Part shown: positions 55,900 through 64,000 of the stretch, in pieces
How positions within the stretch are numbered: position 1 is the first letter of the stretch
Layout of the letters: each line of letters opens with the position of its first letter
Assembly (NCBI RefSeq): GCF_029590555.1
Contig: NZ_CP081002.1
Location: 552,501-616,500, forward strand
DNA from: Sphingobium sp. V4
Lineage (GTDB): Bacteria; Pseudomonadota; Alphaproteobacteria; Sphingomonadales; Sphingomonadaceae
Reading direction: 5' to 3'
DNA: 64,000 bases
Position numbers and translations under genes: made by a program
Notes under the pieces: model-generated
What the model was told of the DNA's origin: nothing
Seen by the model: only the letters and a program-made list of their open reading frames with translations
The model's database searches: none

Positions 55900-55901
55900 C
55901 T

Positions 55902-57521
55902 TCAATCCCTGATCCTCGGTCGATCGGCGGGGGCCGCCGGCCGGACATTGTCGCTGAGCAGGGGCAGCGTCCTGAAATGCGGCCAATCGATCATGCCGCT
56001 TTTGTCCGGTGCCACTCCGTCGCCAAGGAGAAGCAGTCGCGGCCGGGCAGCCTGCCAGGCGGGCCAGTCGTTCCCCGGATTTCCGTTGCGCGCAAAGGCC
56101 AGCAACCGGTCCATCATGCGATCTGACAATTGCCGGTCATAGGGCGTCCAGTCGCGTGTCAAGCGGAAGCGGTTGAGGCTCTCCAGCGTTCCCAGCCAAT
56201 AAGGCACATCGGCGGTATGATAGGCGCCGACAGTCGCGGGATCATGATCGGCAAAGGCAACGCCCGGCCGGTAGGGATGGGTGCGGGTAAAGAAATAGGC
56301 GAAAACCGGCGCCTTGCCGCTCGACTGTGCTTGCGCCCAGGCCGCCATCTGCGAACCCAGCGTCATGTCCCTTTCCACGTCGCGAGCCGCGCGACGGGCC
56401 TCCTCTAACGTCCGGGCGGGATATGCGCGCAGAATCTGCTCCGCATTGGCCGGGAATGTGGCCCGGATGGCTCGCTGATAATCGGTCATGTCGGCAATGG
56501 GGCCCAACGACCGAAAGGACTCGTCGCGGGTGAAACCGATCATCGCGGGCACATCGGCCTGCCGCCCTTGGGCAAATGCCTGTTTGGGGGGCAGGGGCAC
56601 GACATGTTCGTCCAGCACGATGGGGCGGCGGCGCAGCGGCGCGGCCAGTGCAATCAGACGGTCCGCCGGGACATCGCGCATCTCTTCGATCGACTGTGCG
56701 CCCAGCGCCTTTTGCAGATCCAGTCCCTCGCGCTCCGCCTCGGCCAGCGGCACGGGCGCCATCAGGTCGCCCAATGCGCTGCCGCTCATACCCACGACGC
56801 GGTGGAACAGACCCTTGGCCGCCGGGCTCGCCTGCAACAGCGAGACGGACATCGATCCCGCCGACTGCCCCGCTATCGTCACATTGGCCGGATCGCCACC
56901 GAAACCGCCAATATTGCGCTTCACCCACTGCAGGGCCGCGATCTGGTCCTTCAGACCGTAATTGCCCGAACTGCCCTGACCTTCGACCGTCAGGCCGGGA
57001 TGGGCCAGAAAACCCAGCGGCCCGACGCGATAGGCTATCGCGACATAAACCGCACCCTTGGCGGCAAGCGGTTCGCCCGCATAATTCGCCATGGACGCCG
57101 AACCGACATTGAAGCCGCCGCCATAGATCCAGACGATTACGGGATGGCGGCGGCCCGCCAGAGGTGGCCCAGGAGGGGACCAGATGTTGAGATAGAGGCA
57201 ATCTTCGCTGGTCGCCTCTTCCCCGAAATAATGATTGATGGTCCGCCCGCGCAGCGACTGCATGCACTCGGGCGCCGGACGATCGGCATTCCAGATGCCT
57301 TCCCAGCGCGCATGAGCCTGGGGATCGCGCCAGCGCAGATCGCGCACCGGCGGCGCGGCGAAGGGCACGCCGAGCCAGGCGCGGACACCCGACGGCAGAA
57401 TCTTCCCAGCCACCAGTCCCGCTTCGGTCCGCACGGGATCGCCCGCCGGACGCTCGATAATCTGCGCAGAAGCCGCTGACGCGATCGCCAGCAGGCCAAT
57501 GGCAAGCGCGATGCAACGCAT
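55902..57521 (-). CDS. type B carboxylesterase (secreted)
   Basis: 539 residues. The signal peptide ends near ASAASA. Oxyanion and early motifs: YGGGFNVGS and EDCLYLNIWSP. The nucleophile is the Ser in IAGQSAGSMS, and the Glu (TRDESF) and His (AYHTADVPYW) complete the triad. Type B esterases hydrolyse bulky esters, including feruloyl and tannin-type ones. Its ATG overlaps the preceding hydrolase stop. Next to quinate genes it could release quinate from chlorogenate-like esters; the natural ester is not proven. Confidence 0.87.
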   Translation of the reverse strand: MRCIALAIGLLAIASAASAQIIERPAGDPVRTEAGLVAGKILPSGVRAWLGVPFAAPPVRDLRWRDPQAHARWEGIWNADRPAPECMQSLRGRTINHYFGEEATSEDCLYLNIWSPPGPPLAGRRHPVIVWIYGGGFNVGSASMANYAGEPLAAKGAVYVAIAYRVGPLGFLAHPGLTVEGQGSSGNYGLKDQIAALQWVKRNIGGFGGDPANVTIAGQSAGSMSVSLLQASPAAKGLFHRVVGMSGSALGDLMAPVPLAEAEREGLDLQKALGAQSIEEMRDVPADRLIALAAPLRRRPIVLDEHVVPLPPKQAFAQGRQADVPAMIGFTRDESFRSLGPIADMTDYQRAIRATFPANAEQILRAYPARTLEEARRAARDVERDMTLGSQMAAWAQAQSSGKAPVFAYFFTRTHPYRPGVAFADHDPATVGAYHTADVPYWLGTLESLNRFRLTRDWTPYDRQLSDRMMDRLLAFARNGNPGNDWPAWQAARPRLLLLGDGVAPDKSGMIDWPHFRTLPLLSDNVRPAAPADRPRIRD

Positions 57522-58507
57522 CAGCGCCCGGCCTTCAACTGCGCATCGAAGAAGCGGAATGTCAGGTCCAGCGCCCGCAGGCTGGCCGCGCGGGTCGCCG
57601 CTGCGTCCGCGCCGATCCAGCTATGCCCCACGCCGGAAATGATCTCGAGCGTGACAGGGATATGCGCCGACTTCAGCTTCGCCGCCAATTCCTGCGACTG
57701 GGTCACCGGCACGGTCTTGTCCTCCGTGCCGTGGATCAGCAGCATTGGTGGATCCTTGGCATCCACATGCGAAGCCGGGCTGGCCGCCGCAATCCGCTCT
57801 GGCGGACAGGCGCCCTTAATGCAGTCGAGATAGGTATTTTCGGCGCGGGGAATGGCGGACTGCGGCATGGTCGCGAAGTCATACACGCCATACCAGCCGA
57901 CCGCGCCCTGCACGCAGTCGTTTTCCCCTATATTGCTCTTGTCCTCGCCGCCTGGGGCGTGACCGCAATCGAGCGCCGCGAGCGCCGCCAACTGCCCACC
58001 CGCAGAACCGCCCCAGATCGCGACATGCTTCGCATCGATGCCATAACTGCTCGCATTGGCCTTAAGGAAACGGATGCCGGAGCGCACATCGTCAATCGCG
58101 GCCGGAAAGGGCGCTTCTCCCGACAGCCGATATTCCAGCGACGCCACCACATAACCCCGGGCCGACAGATCGGCGAGAACGGCGGTAAAGTCGCTGAATG
58201 CACCCGATTGTCGCGTATGCCCCGCCATCCAGCCGCCACCATGGACATAGATGACGAGCGGCCATGGGCCATCGCCTTTCGGGCGATAAAGATCGAGCGT
58301 GATCGGGCGATAGCCGGGGACCGTCGAGAAACTGATGTCCGTGCTGACCTTGACCCCATTGGCAAAGTTCACGACGCGTTCAGGCATCGGATCACCCAGC
58401 GCCGGTTCGGGCGAGGTCGCCGGGCTTTGCGCCCGCGCCACGCCCGTCACTGCCAAGAGGGCCATGGCCATCACCCGGACAAAGGCCGGGGCTTTTCGCT
58501 CTCGCAT
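57521..58507 (-). CDS. secreted alpha/beta hydrolase (BD-FAE / esterase-lipase type)
   Basis: 328 residues with a signal peptide ending near GVARAQ. It has the oxyanion-hole motif YVHGGGWMAGH, nucleophile WGGSAGGQLA, Asp in IHGTEDKTVP and His in SGVGHSW. The arrangement is that of the HGGG hydrolases and of the bifunctional feruloyl/acetyl-xylan esterases. It heads the esterase operon, with the TetR gene 83 bases upstream. Two secreted esterases in tandem suggest breakdown of a plant phenolic ester outside the cytoplasm. Confidence 0.85.
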   Translation of the reverse strand: MRERKAPAFVRVMAMALLAVTGVARAQSPATSPEPALGDPMPERVVNFANGVKVSTDISFSTVPGYRPITLDLYRPKGDGPWPLVIYVHGGGWMAGHTRQSGAFSDFTAVLADLSARGYVVASLEYRLSGEAPFPAAIDDVRSGIRFLKANASSYGIDAKHVAIWGGSAGGQLAALAALDCGHAPGGEDKSNIGENDCVQGAVGWYGVYDFATMPQSAIPRAENTYLDCIKGACPPERIAAASPASHVDAKDPPMLLIHGTEDKTVPVTQSQELAAKLKSAHIPVTLEIISGVGHSWIGADAAATRAASLRALDLTFRFFDAQLKAGR

Positions 58508-58538
58508 CTCTCTCTCCCGTTGGTCCGCATTTTATTAC

Positions 58539-58552
58539 GCGAACTATTCCGT
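58539..58552. promoter_or_regulatory. possible TetR operator before esterase operon
   Basis: GCGAAC-TA-TTCCGT lies 32 bases before the first esterase gene, within AT-rich sequence, and shares the AGTTCG core (reverse strand) with the palindrome at 52364. It is only a partial palindrome. Location between the TetR gene and the operon it probably controls is the main support. Confidence 0.3.
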
Positions 58553-58590
58553 ACATAATTAGCCGTCGGCGATCTGGCAGGCAAGTCCAA

Positions 58591-59250
58591 TCAGCGTCGA
58601 CACCAGCTTTCGATCACGTCGATCACGCTCATGCGGCGGCGCGCCAGCGCCTTGGGCGAACTCATGTCGCGTTCGAAGCCATAGGAAAAGGTATAGCGGT
58701 TCGAAACATTGTAGAAGCAGAGGGCACTGATCGTCATGTGCAGTTCGACAGGGTCGATGCCTTCGCGAAACTGACCGCCGGCCACACCCCGCGCCATAAT
58801 GCCGCGCAGATGATCGATGACCTTGCGATTACGTTCTTTGATACCCGGGATCTCGCCGACATGGGCACCCCGCAGAATGTTCTCGTTCATTACCAGCCGG
58901 ACGAATTCTGGATGCTGGTTATGATAATCGAAGGTCGCACCAACGACATCGCGCAACGCCGCGTCGGGATCCAGATGATCGCGCCGATCGTCGGCATCCA
59001 TCTCGCGCACGGCCGTGTAGGCCCGCTCCAGAACCGCGCGATACAACCCTTCCTTGCCGCCGAAATAATAATAGATCATCCGCTTGGAGGAATTGGTCCG
59101 TTCCGCGATCTCGTCGATCCGCGCACCGCTCAGTCCCTTGTCGGCAAATTCCGCCGTCGCAACCTCCAATATGTTGAAACGGGTTTCCTCTGCCTCCAAC
59201 GCCCGCGAATTTCGTCCGACCTCATTCTTCGTAAGCGCGGCTTTGGCCAC
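58591..59250 (-). CDS. TetR-family transcriptional regulator
   Basis: 219 residues from a GTG start with GGAAA 7 bases upstream; the frame stays open further but without a better start. The N-terminal TetR_N helix-turn-helix is clear: ILEVATAEFADKGLSGARIDEIAERTNSSKRMIYYYFGGKEGLY. The C-terminal domain (about 95-215) is helical, with HPEFVRLVMNENILRG as in TetR regulators of aromatic or fatty-acid catabolism. It is co-directional with the esterase operon and a natural candidate to repress it. Confidence 0.87.
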   Translation of the reverse strand: MAKAALTKNEVGRNSRALEAEETRFNILEVATAEFADKGLSGARIDEIAERTNSSKRMIYYYFGGKEGLYRAVLERAYTAVREMDADDRRDHLDPDAALRDVVGATFDYHNQHPEFVRLVMNENILRGAHVGEIPGIKERNRKVIDHLRGIMARGVAGGQFREGIDPVELHMTISALCFYNVSNRYTFSYGFERDMSSPKALARRRMSVIDVIESWCRR

Positions 59251-59595
59251 TTGCTCTTTTCCTTCGATCTGCTTTCTGCCGCCCGTCTCATAGCGGGCTT
59301 CTCTACTGCACTCCAGATGCGGCGCGGCATCTGTGACAGTGGATGGGGCACCGCTTGCCGAGACCGCCAACCAGACACGCGCGAGCACTGACGGGACGAC
59401 AGATAGTCATTACCGAAACCATCGGCATGCCACGACTTGAGCCAGAACAGACGTCACGAGTAATAGACCTTTGCATTCCACGAACATTGCGATGGAAGCG
59501 AGGACCGAACGGTGTATCACAATCAACAAATGGACGATTTACATTTGATGCTGTGGCGCGCAAAAGGCTATCCTCCTCCGGCAAGGGTGCGCTCC
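59251..59595. other. intergenic region between TetR and MucR-like genes
   Basis: About 345 bases between divergent genes. It is less GC-rich near 59500-59550, where CAAATG (59527-59532) and CATTTG (59542-59547) form an inverted repeat 48 bases before the MucR-like start. Such AT-rich repeats are typical targets of Ros/MucR proteins and may be an autoregulatory site. No gene is recognised here. Confidence 0.45.
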
Positions 59596-60570
59596 ATGGC
59601 AGAAGAAAAACCGTCCGATATCACGTCGCTTACCGTCCAGTTGCTCAGTGCTTTCGTCTCCAACAATTCTGTTCCCAGCGAAAGCCTTGCTGATCTCATC
59701 AAGTCGACGCGCGCTGCGTTGACGGAAGACACTGACAAGCCCACAGCCGATGGGGCACTGCCCGAACATGTGCCCGCCGTTTCAGTGCGCAAGAGCCTTG
59801 CTTCCGCTGACTTCATCCTCAGCTTGATCGACGGCAAGCCATACAAGACGTTGAAGCGTCACCTAGCAACCCATGGGCTGACACCTGCCGAGTATCGCGA
59901 GCGCTATAATCTGCCCAAAACCTATCCGCTTGTATCGAAGAGTTACTCGGAAGCACGGCGCGCGGTGGCCACGCGACTGGGCCTGGGCAGGAAGGCCGCG
60001 CCCGCGTCAGTCGATCAGGTCAGCGACACCTCAGAGACGGTCGAGATTCCAGCCGCAAAGGAAGCGGCGCCTGCCCGGGTGAATAAGCAACCTGCCACGT
60101 CCAAGCGCGCCCCGACAGCGACACCTTCCAAGACCGCACCCGGATCAATAACGGCAAACGCCAGGCCCGCTCCTCCCAAGAAGCGAGAAGCCAAAGCCAA
60201 GCCATCTGCCGCCACGGCAACAACCTCCTCTGTCGTAACGGAGGCGTCTTCAGCGGCGGCGACCGGCGTCGACAAAGTGTCGGCCGCCAATCGGAAAAAG
60301 GCGCAGACGGCGCCCGAAACGGCAACGAACGCCGCCTCCGTCGCCGCAACAAAGCCGCCGGCTTCGAGTAAGCTCGGCCGCAAGCGGCTTTCCATCCCGT
60401 TTGGCAAAGCGGGGACGGACCAGAAAGCGGAGACGCCCGGAACCACGAAGCCCAAAGCCACGCCCAAGAACGCCACCGCAAGGGCAAAGCCCGCGTCCAG
60501 GACAAAATCCTCGAAGTCGGCGCTCAAAGCGGCCAGCAGCGACGCGCCCGAGCCGGGCAACGGGGACTGA
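59596..60570 (+). CDS. MucR/Ros-family regulator without zinc cysteines, with long histone-like tail
   Basis: 324 residues from ATG at 59596 (AAGGG 8 bases upstream); an upstream GTG frame is less likely. Residues 10-125 are MucR-like: TVQLLSAFVSNNSVPSESLADLI, then the finger region DFILSLIDGKPYKTLKRHLATHGLTPAEYRERYNLPKTYPLVS. The two zinc cysteines are replaced by Ser76 and Asp79, while His89 and His93 remain. Residues 130-324 are a low-complexity Ala/Lys/Pro/Thr tail resembling histone H1 or AlgP. Usual MucR proteins are about 140-150 residues. Probably DNA-binding; targets unknown. Confidence 0.82.
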   Translation: MAEEKPSDITSLTVQLLSAFVSNNSVPSESLADLIKSTRAALTEDTDKPTADGALPEHVPAVSVRKSLASADFILSLIDGKPYKTLKRHLATHGLTPAEYRERYNLPKTYPLVSKSYSEARRAVATRLGLGRKAAPASVDQVSDTSETVEIPAAKEAAPARVNKQPATSKRAPTATPSKTAPGSITANARPAPPKKREAKAKPSAATATTSSVVTEASSAAATGVDKVSAANRKKAQTAPETATNAASVAATKPPASSKLGRKRLSIPFGKAGTDQKAETPGTTKPKATPKNATARAKPASRTKSSKSALKAASSDAPEPGNGD

Positions 60571-60724
60571 TGCCCGCGCGGTGGCGCGCCTCCGGCAGGA
60601 GCGCCACCGCCCAGGCCAACGATCGAAAATTGCGCCACCTCGCCGCAAGCCGTTCTATTTTTTGCAACGATCCATTGAAGTCATTCTATTGGATCGGTAG
60701 GGACAAGGCAGGCATAAGGCCGCC

Positions 60725-61888
60725 ATGGCGCGGCCGACCCTAACGTCCTTGCGGATAGACCCTTTCCTGCTTTGGCTGGTCTTCATGGTCGGAGGCGCGT
60801 CGCTCTTTCCAGTGACGGGCCAGGCTGCGGCATGGCTCGACATTCTTGCGGACCTGGCCGTCGCGCTTCTGTTTTTCCTCCACGGCGCCAAATTGTCGCG
60901 CGCCGCCATCATCCAGGGGGCAGGCAACTGGCGGCTGCACCTGCTGGTTCTTTGCTCCACCTACATGCTGTTTCCTGTAGCCGGAATCGCGCTCGCCACG
61001 CTGATGGACGAGTGGACAGACCCGGTGCTGCTGTCGGGCGTCCTCTACCTGACCCTCCTGCCATCGACCGTTCAATCATCGATCGCCTTCACGGCAATGG
61101 CGGGCGGGAATGTGGCCGCAGCGGTTTGCAGCGCGTCGCTTTCCAATCTGGTCGGCATCGTCCTCACGCCGCTGCTGGCAACCGCCATCCTGCATGTGGG
61201 CCGCAGCGGCGACGTGTCGGCCCTCCATTCGGTCCAGAGCATCGCCTTGCAATTGCTGGCCCCCTTTGCCGCGGGCCATCTGCTGCGTCCGCTGATCGGC
61301 GGCTGGATCGACCAGCGCAGGACCCTGCTGCTGCCGGTCGATCGGGGCGCCATTCTGCTGGTCGTCTATTCCGCCTTCAGCGCCGCCGTGACCGGCGGCA
61401 TCTGGACAAAGGTCGGCGCTTGGGACCTGTTGCTGCTGCTTGCACTGAGCGCGCTCCTCCTGGCCGTCGTGATGGGCGTCAACATGGGCGCGACGCGCCT
61501 CTTGCGCCTCCCGCGCGAAGACGCGATCGTGCTGTTCTTCTGCGGGTCGAAGAAGAGCCTGGTATCGGGCGTGCCCATGGCTGGCGCCTTGTTTCCGGCC
61601 GCGCAGGTCGGCTTGCTGATCCTGCCGCTGATGATTTTCCATCAATTGCAGCTTTTCCTGTGCGCCGCGCTCGCCGCACGTTTCCGACGACAGGGAGACG
61701 CTGCTGCTGCTGCGCGCCCGGCAGCGGCATCAAGGGTACCCCGCAGCGAAGCGGACATCCAGCGCGCTTCAGCGGCCATCGGCCTGCCGATCAATGCCGA
61801 ATCCATGCCCGGCGTGGTCGCCAACATGGCATTGCTGGATCGTCACGCCGACACTCTCCTTGGGCTTCGCGAAGAGGTGAAGCCATGA
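60725..61888 (+). CDS. SBF (bile acid:sodium symporter-like) transporter fused to AtzG/HpxX-like domain
   Basis: 387 residues. Residues 1-330 are a YfeH-type SBF transporter with about ten helices: IDPFLLWLVFMVGGASLFP, LLFFLHGAKLSR, LLPSTVQSSIAFTAMAGGNVAAAVCSAS, CGSKKSLVSGVPMA and LPLMIFHQLQLF. Family members end soon after that helix. Here a linker of Ala and Arg and a 46-residue domain follow (residues 342-387), including SAAIGLPINAESMPGV and ANMALLDRHADTLLG, the DUF4089/AtzG pattern. The stop overlaps the AtzE-type amidase start by 4 bases, where a free atzG gene normally sits. The transported substrate is unknown. Confidence 0.85.
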   Translation: MARPTLTSLRIDPFLLWLVFMVGGASLFPVTGQAAAWLDILADLAVALLFFLHGAKLSRAAIIQGAGNWRLHLLVLCSTYMLFPVAGIALATLMDEWTDPVLLSGVLYLTLLPSTVQSSIAFTAMAGGNVAAAVCSASLSNLVGIVLTPLLATAILHVGRSGDVSALHSVQSIALQLLAPFAAGHLLRPLIGGWIDQRRTLLLPVDRGAILLVVYSAFSAAVTGGIWTKVGAWDLLLLLALSALLLAVVMGVNMGATRLLRLPREDAIVLFFCGSKKSLVSGVPMAGALFPAAQVGLLILPLMIFHQLQLFLCAALAARFRRQGDAAAAARPAAASRVPRSEADIQRASAAIGLPINAESMPGVVANMALLDRHADTLLGLREEVKP

Positions 61889-63228
61889 TGGAAGCCGTCG
61901 CGATTGCCCAGGCCGTGCGCAGCGGTCGCGTGTCGGCCGCGCAGGTACTGGAACAATGCCTGTCGGCACTGGCGGAGCGGGAAGCTCCGCTATGCGCAGT
62001 GACCCGAACATTGCCGGACCGTGCCCGGAAGGATGCGGCGCGGGTTGACGCCGTCATCGCCGCAGGACGCGATCCAGGACCGCTGGCTGGCGTCCCCTAT
62101 GGCGTCAAGGATCTGTTCGACATCGCCGGCCTGCCGACCACCGCCGGGTCCCGCCTCTATGCCGATGCACCGCCGGCCACTGGCGACGCCGAAGCCGTCA
62201 GGCGGCTGCACGCCGCCGGCGCGGTGCTGGTGGCGACGCTCAACATGGACGAGTTCGCCTATGGCTTCGCGACGATCAACGCGCGCCACGGCACGACGCG
62301 CAACCCGCATGATGTGCGCCGCCTCGCTGGCGGATCATCGGGCGGGTCAGCCGCCGCAGTCGCGGCCGGCCTTCTTCCCTTCTCGCTCGGGTCCGACACC
62401 AATGGGTCGATCCGCGTACCGGCCAGCCTGACCGGCCTCTATGGCTTCAAGCCCACGCATGGCGACCTGCCGATGGCCGGCGTCTTTCCGTTCGCCGACA
62501 GTTTCGACGATATCGGCCCCTTCACCCGATCGCTGGCCGACATGATCCTTATCTGGGAGGTGCTGAGCGGCCGATCCGCCGCCGTCTGCGGGGACACGCC
62601 GCTGCGTATCGCCCGGCTGGGCGGTCGCTTTGCGGAGAATGTCGATCCCGATCAGGTCGCCGCGATGACGGCGATCGCACCCGACGCCCCGGTCGTCGTG
62701 CTGCCCGACATCGCCCGCGCCCGCTCCGCCGCCTTCCTCATCACCGCCTGCGAAGGCGGACGGCTGCATCGCGCGGCGCTGGCGCGGGACGCCATGGCGT
62801 TCGATCCACAGGTGCGCGACCGGCTGACAGCCGGCGCGCTGCTGCCGGAAGGCTTGTACGAAGAGGCACAGGCATTCCGAGCCCGCCTCCGCGCGACGCT
62901 ACTCGACCTGATCGCCCCCCATGACGTGCTGATCGCGCCCGCCACACCCTGCACCGCCCCCCCGGTCGACGATCCCCGCATCCTGATCGACGGCGCGATG
63001 ACGCCGGCGCGCGCCGACCTTGGCATCCATACGCAGCCGATCAGCTTCATCGGCTTCCCTTCGCTCAGCATTCCGCTCTATCGTCCCGGACGGCTGCCAT
63101 TGGGACTGCAACTGATCGGCAAACCAGGCGGCGAGCCGGCATTGTTCCGGCTGGCCGCCATGCTGGAGCAACAGGGAATTACCGGCGTAACAAGGCCGGA
63201 GCGCGCATATTCGGGGGACATTGCATGA
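61885..63228 (+). CDS. AtzE-type amidase (amidase-signature family)
   Basis: 447 residues. The amidase-signature triad is complete: Lys in [11 protein letters not shown], cis-Ser in [13 protein letters not shown], and nucleophile Ser in [13 protein letters not shown]. The DEFAYGF and TRNPHD segments and PATPCTAPP near the C-terminus fit AtzE/HpxY-like amidohydrolases. AtzE hydrolyses 1-carboxybiuret only in complex with AtzG. Here the AtzG-like part is the tail of the preceding transporter. Downstream is a purine permease, so a ureido or purine-derived amide is a reasonable guess for substrate. Confidence 0.87.
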   Translation: MMEAVAIAQAVRSGRVSAAQVLEQCLSALAEREAPLCAVTRTLPDRARKDAARVDAVIAAGRDPGPLAGVPYGVKDLFDIAGLPTTAGSRLYADAPPATGDAEAVRRLHAAGAVLVATLNMDEFAYGFATINARHGTTRNPHDVRRLAGGSSGGSAAAVAAGLLPFSLGSDTNGSIRVPASLTGLYGFKPTHGDLPMAGVFPFADSFDDIGPFTRSLADMILIWEVLSGRSAAVCGDTPLRIARLGGRFAENVDPDQVAAMTAIAPDAPVVVLPDIARARSAAFLITACEGGRLHRAALARDAMAFDPQVRDRLTAGALLPEGLYEEAQAFRARLRATLLDLIAPHDVLIAPATPCTAPPVDDPRILIDGAMTPARADLGIHTQPISFIGFPSLSIPLYRPGRLPLGLQLIGKPGGEPALFRLAAMLEQQGITGVTRPERAYSGDIA

Positions 63229-64000
63229 CGCAGCCGCACGTCGCGGATCTACAAGCGCCACAGGAACGGGCGGGAACATTGGACCGCTATTTCGCGCTCA
63301 GCGAGCGGGGCACCTCCGCACGCACGGAGGTGCTGGCCGGGATCACCACCTTTCTCACCATGGCCTATATCGTGCTGGTCAATCCGGCGATTTTGGGCGC
63401 GGCGGGAATGCCGGTGGCGTCGGTCGCGGCGGCCACCTGCTTCGCTGCCGCCTTCGCCTCGATCCTGATGGGCCTGACCGCCAATGTCCCGCTGGCGCTG
63501 GCCCCGGGCATGGGGTTGAACGCCTATTTCGCCTTCACCGTCGTGGGGCAGATGGGGGTGCCCTGGCCAGTCGCGCTGGGCTGTGTCTTCCTCTCCGGCG
63601 TCGCCTTCCTCATCCTGACGCTGACCGGCGTGCGGCAGTTGATCGTCGCGGTCATCCCGACCTATCTGTTCGCGGCGGTCGCCGGCGGCATCGGCCTGTT
63701 CATCGGCTTCATCGGCCTGAAGAATGCGGGCATCGTAGGCGCCAATCCCGCGACCTTCGTGGCGCTGGGCGACCTGAAAGCCCCCGGCGCGGCGCTGGCG
63801 CTGCTGGGATTGCTGCTGATCGGCACATTGAGCGTGTGGAATGTGCGCGGCGCGATGCTGATCGGCATCGTCGCCACCACGATCGTCGGCTGGCTGACCG
63901 GCATGGTGACGATCAGCCCCGAACCCTATAGCCTGGAAGCGCTGACCGGCACCGCCTTTCAGCTGGACCTGCCCGGCGTGTTCGGGTTGACCGGCAGCCA
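63225..64000 (+). CDS. NCS2-family purine permease, AzgA type (cut by window edge)
   Basis: The first 258 residues lie in the window. ATG overlaps the amidase stop by 4 bases. LDRYFALSERGTSARTEVLAGITTFLTMAYIVLVNP is the standard N-terminus of adenine/guanine/hypoxanthine permeases, followed by GLTANVPLALAPGMGLNAYF (conserved NCS2 motif) and VAGGIGLFIGFIGLKNAG. Several helices are already present. It is the third gene of the SBF-AtzG / AtzE operon, which points to a purine or ureide utilisation theme. Confidence 0.9.
   Translation, partial: MTQPHVADLQAPQERAGTLDRYFALSERGTSARTEVLAGITTFLTMAYIVLVNPAILGAAGMPVASVAAATCFAAAFASILMGLTANVPLALAPGMGLNAYFAFTVVGQMGVPWPVALGCVFLSGVAFLILTLTGVRQLIVAVIPTYLFAAVAGGIGLFIGFIGLKNAGIVGANPATFVALGDLKAPGAALALLGLLLIGTLSVWNVRGAMLIGIVATTIVGWLTGMVTISPEPYSLEALTGTAFQLDLPGVFGLTGS

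Overview
The window is about 64 kb of GC-rich, tightly packed DNA that reads as a sphingomonad chromosome (Alphaproteobacteria, Sphingomonadales; Sphingobium or Novosphingobium-like). The reasons are the many TonB-dependent receptors beside aromatic-degradation genes, LigF- and LigG-type glutathione transferases, a MucR/Ros regulator and many 4-bp stop/start overlaps. No rRNA, tRNA, CRISPR array, insertion sequence or phage gene was seen. The first and last genes are cut by the window edges.

Region 1 (1-13.7 kb) is a lignin beta-aryl-ether and hydroxybenzoate island. It holds a truncated pobA, an operon of a DUF849 beta-keto-acid cleavage enzyme (VceA-like) with two C-alpha-dehydrogenase-like SDRs (LigD family), an XRE/MmyB regulator, a coupled pair of nu-class GST and hot-dog thioesterase (VceB-like), and a divergent operon ligF-ligG-aldehyde dehydrogenase-CmcJ/NvfI-type oxygenase. 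Together these could take a beta-aryl ether through the ketone, the glutathione adduct, hydroxypropiovanillone, vanilloyl acetaldehyde, vanilloyl acetate and vanilloyl-CoA to vanillate. LigE and the hydroxypropiovanillone oxidase are not within this island.

Region 2 (13.7-25 kb) is a second aromatic unit: TonB receptor, ALDH and DoxX protein; a lignostilbene-dioxygenase-type enzyme; a GMC oxidoreductase, a quinohemoprotein alcohol dehydrogenase and an NmrA-like protein; and a divergent SnoaL-like protein. Three promoters here have the same architecture, with the palindrome TAACGATYGTTA overlapping the -10 box. They look like one regulon whose repressor is not encoded nearby.

Region 3 (25-34 kb) carries dgoK-dgoA, a secreted EEP-fold hydrolase coupled to a frameshifted outer-membrane barrel, and a siderophore-receptor operon (TonB receptor, DUF3649, PepSY, DUF3325) behind a Fur-like inverted repeat. 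Region 4 (34-42.3 kb) is a two-component system divergent from an RND efflux operon, with 10-bp-phased GATAC repeats between them.

Region 5 (42.9-59.3 kb) has an SLC45-like transporter, an M23 peptidase, and then a quinate/shikimate block (type II dehydroquinase, MFS transporter, TonB receptor, AroE-like dehydrogenase, QuiC1-type dehydroshikimate dehydratase). Beside it lies an esterase operon with a TetR regulator. The two suggest use of quinate or shikimate esters, funnelled to protocatechuate.

Region 6 (59.6-64 kb) has a MucR-like protein that lacks the zinc-finger cysteines and carries a long histone-like tail, then an overlapping operon of an SBF transporter fused to an AtzG/HpxX-like domain, an AtzE-type amidase and an NCS2 purine permease.
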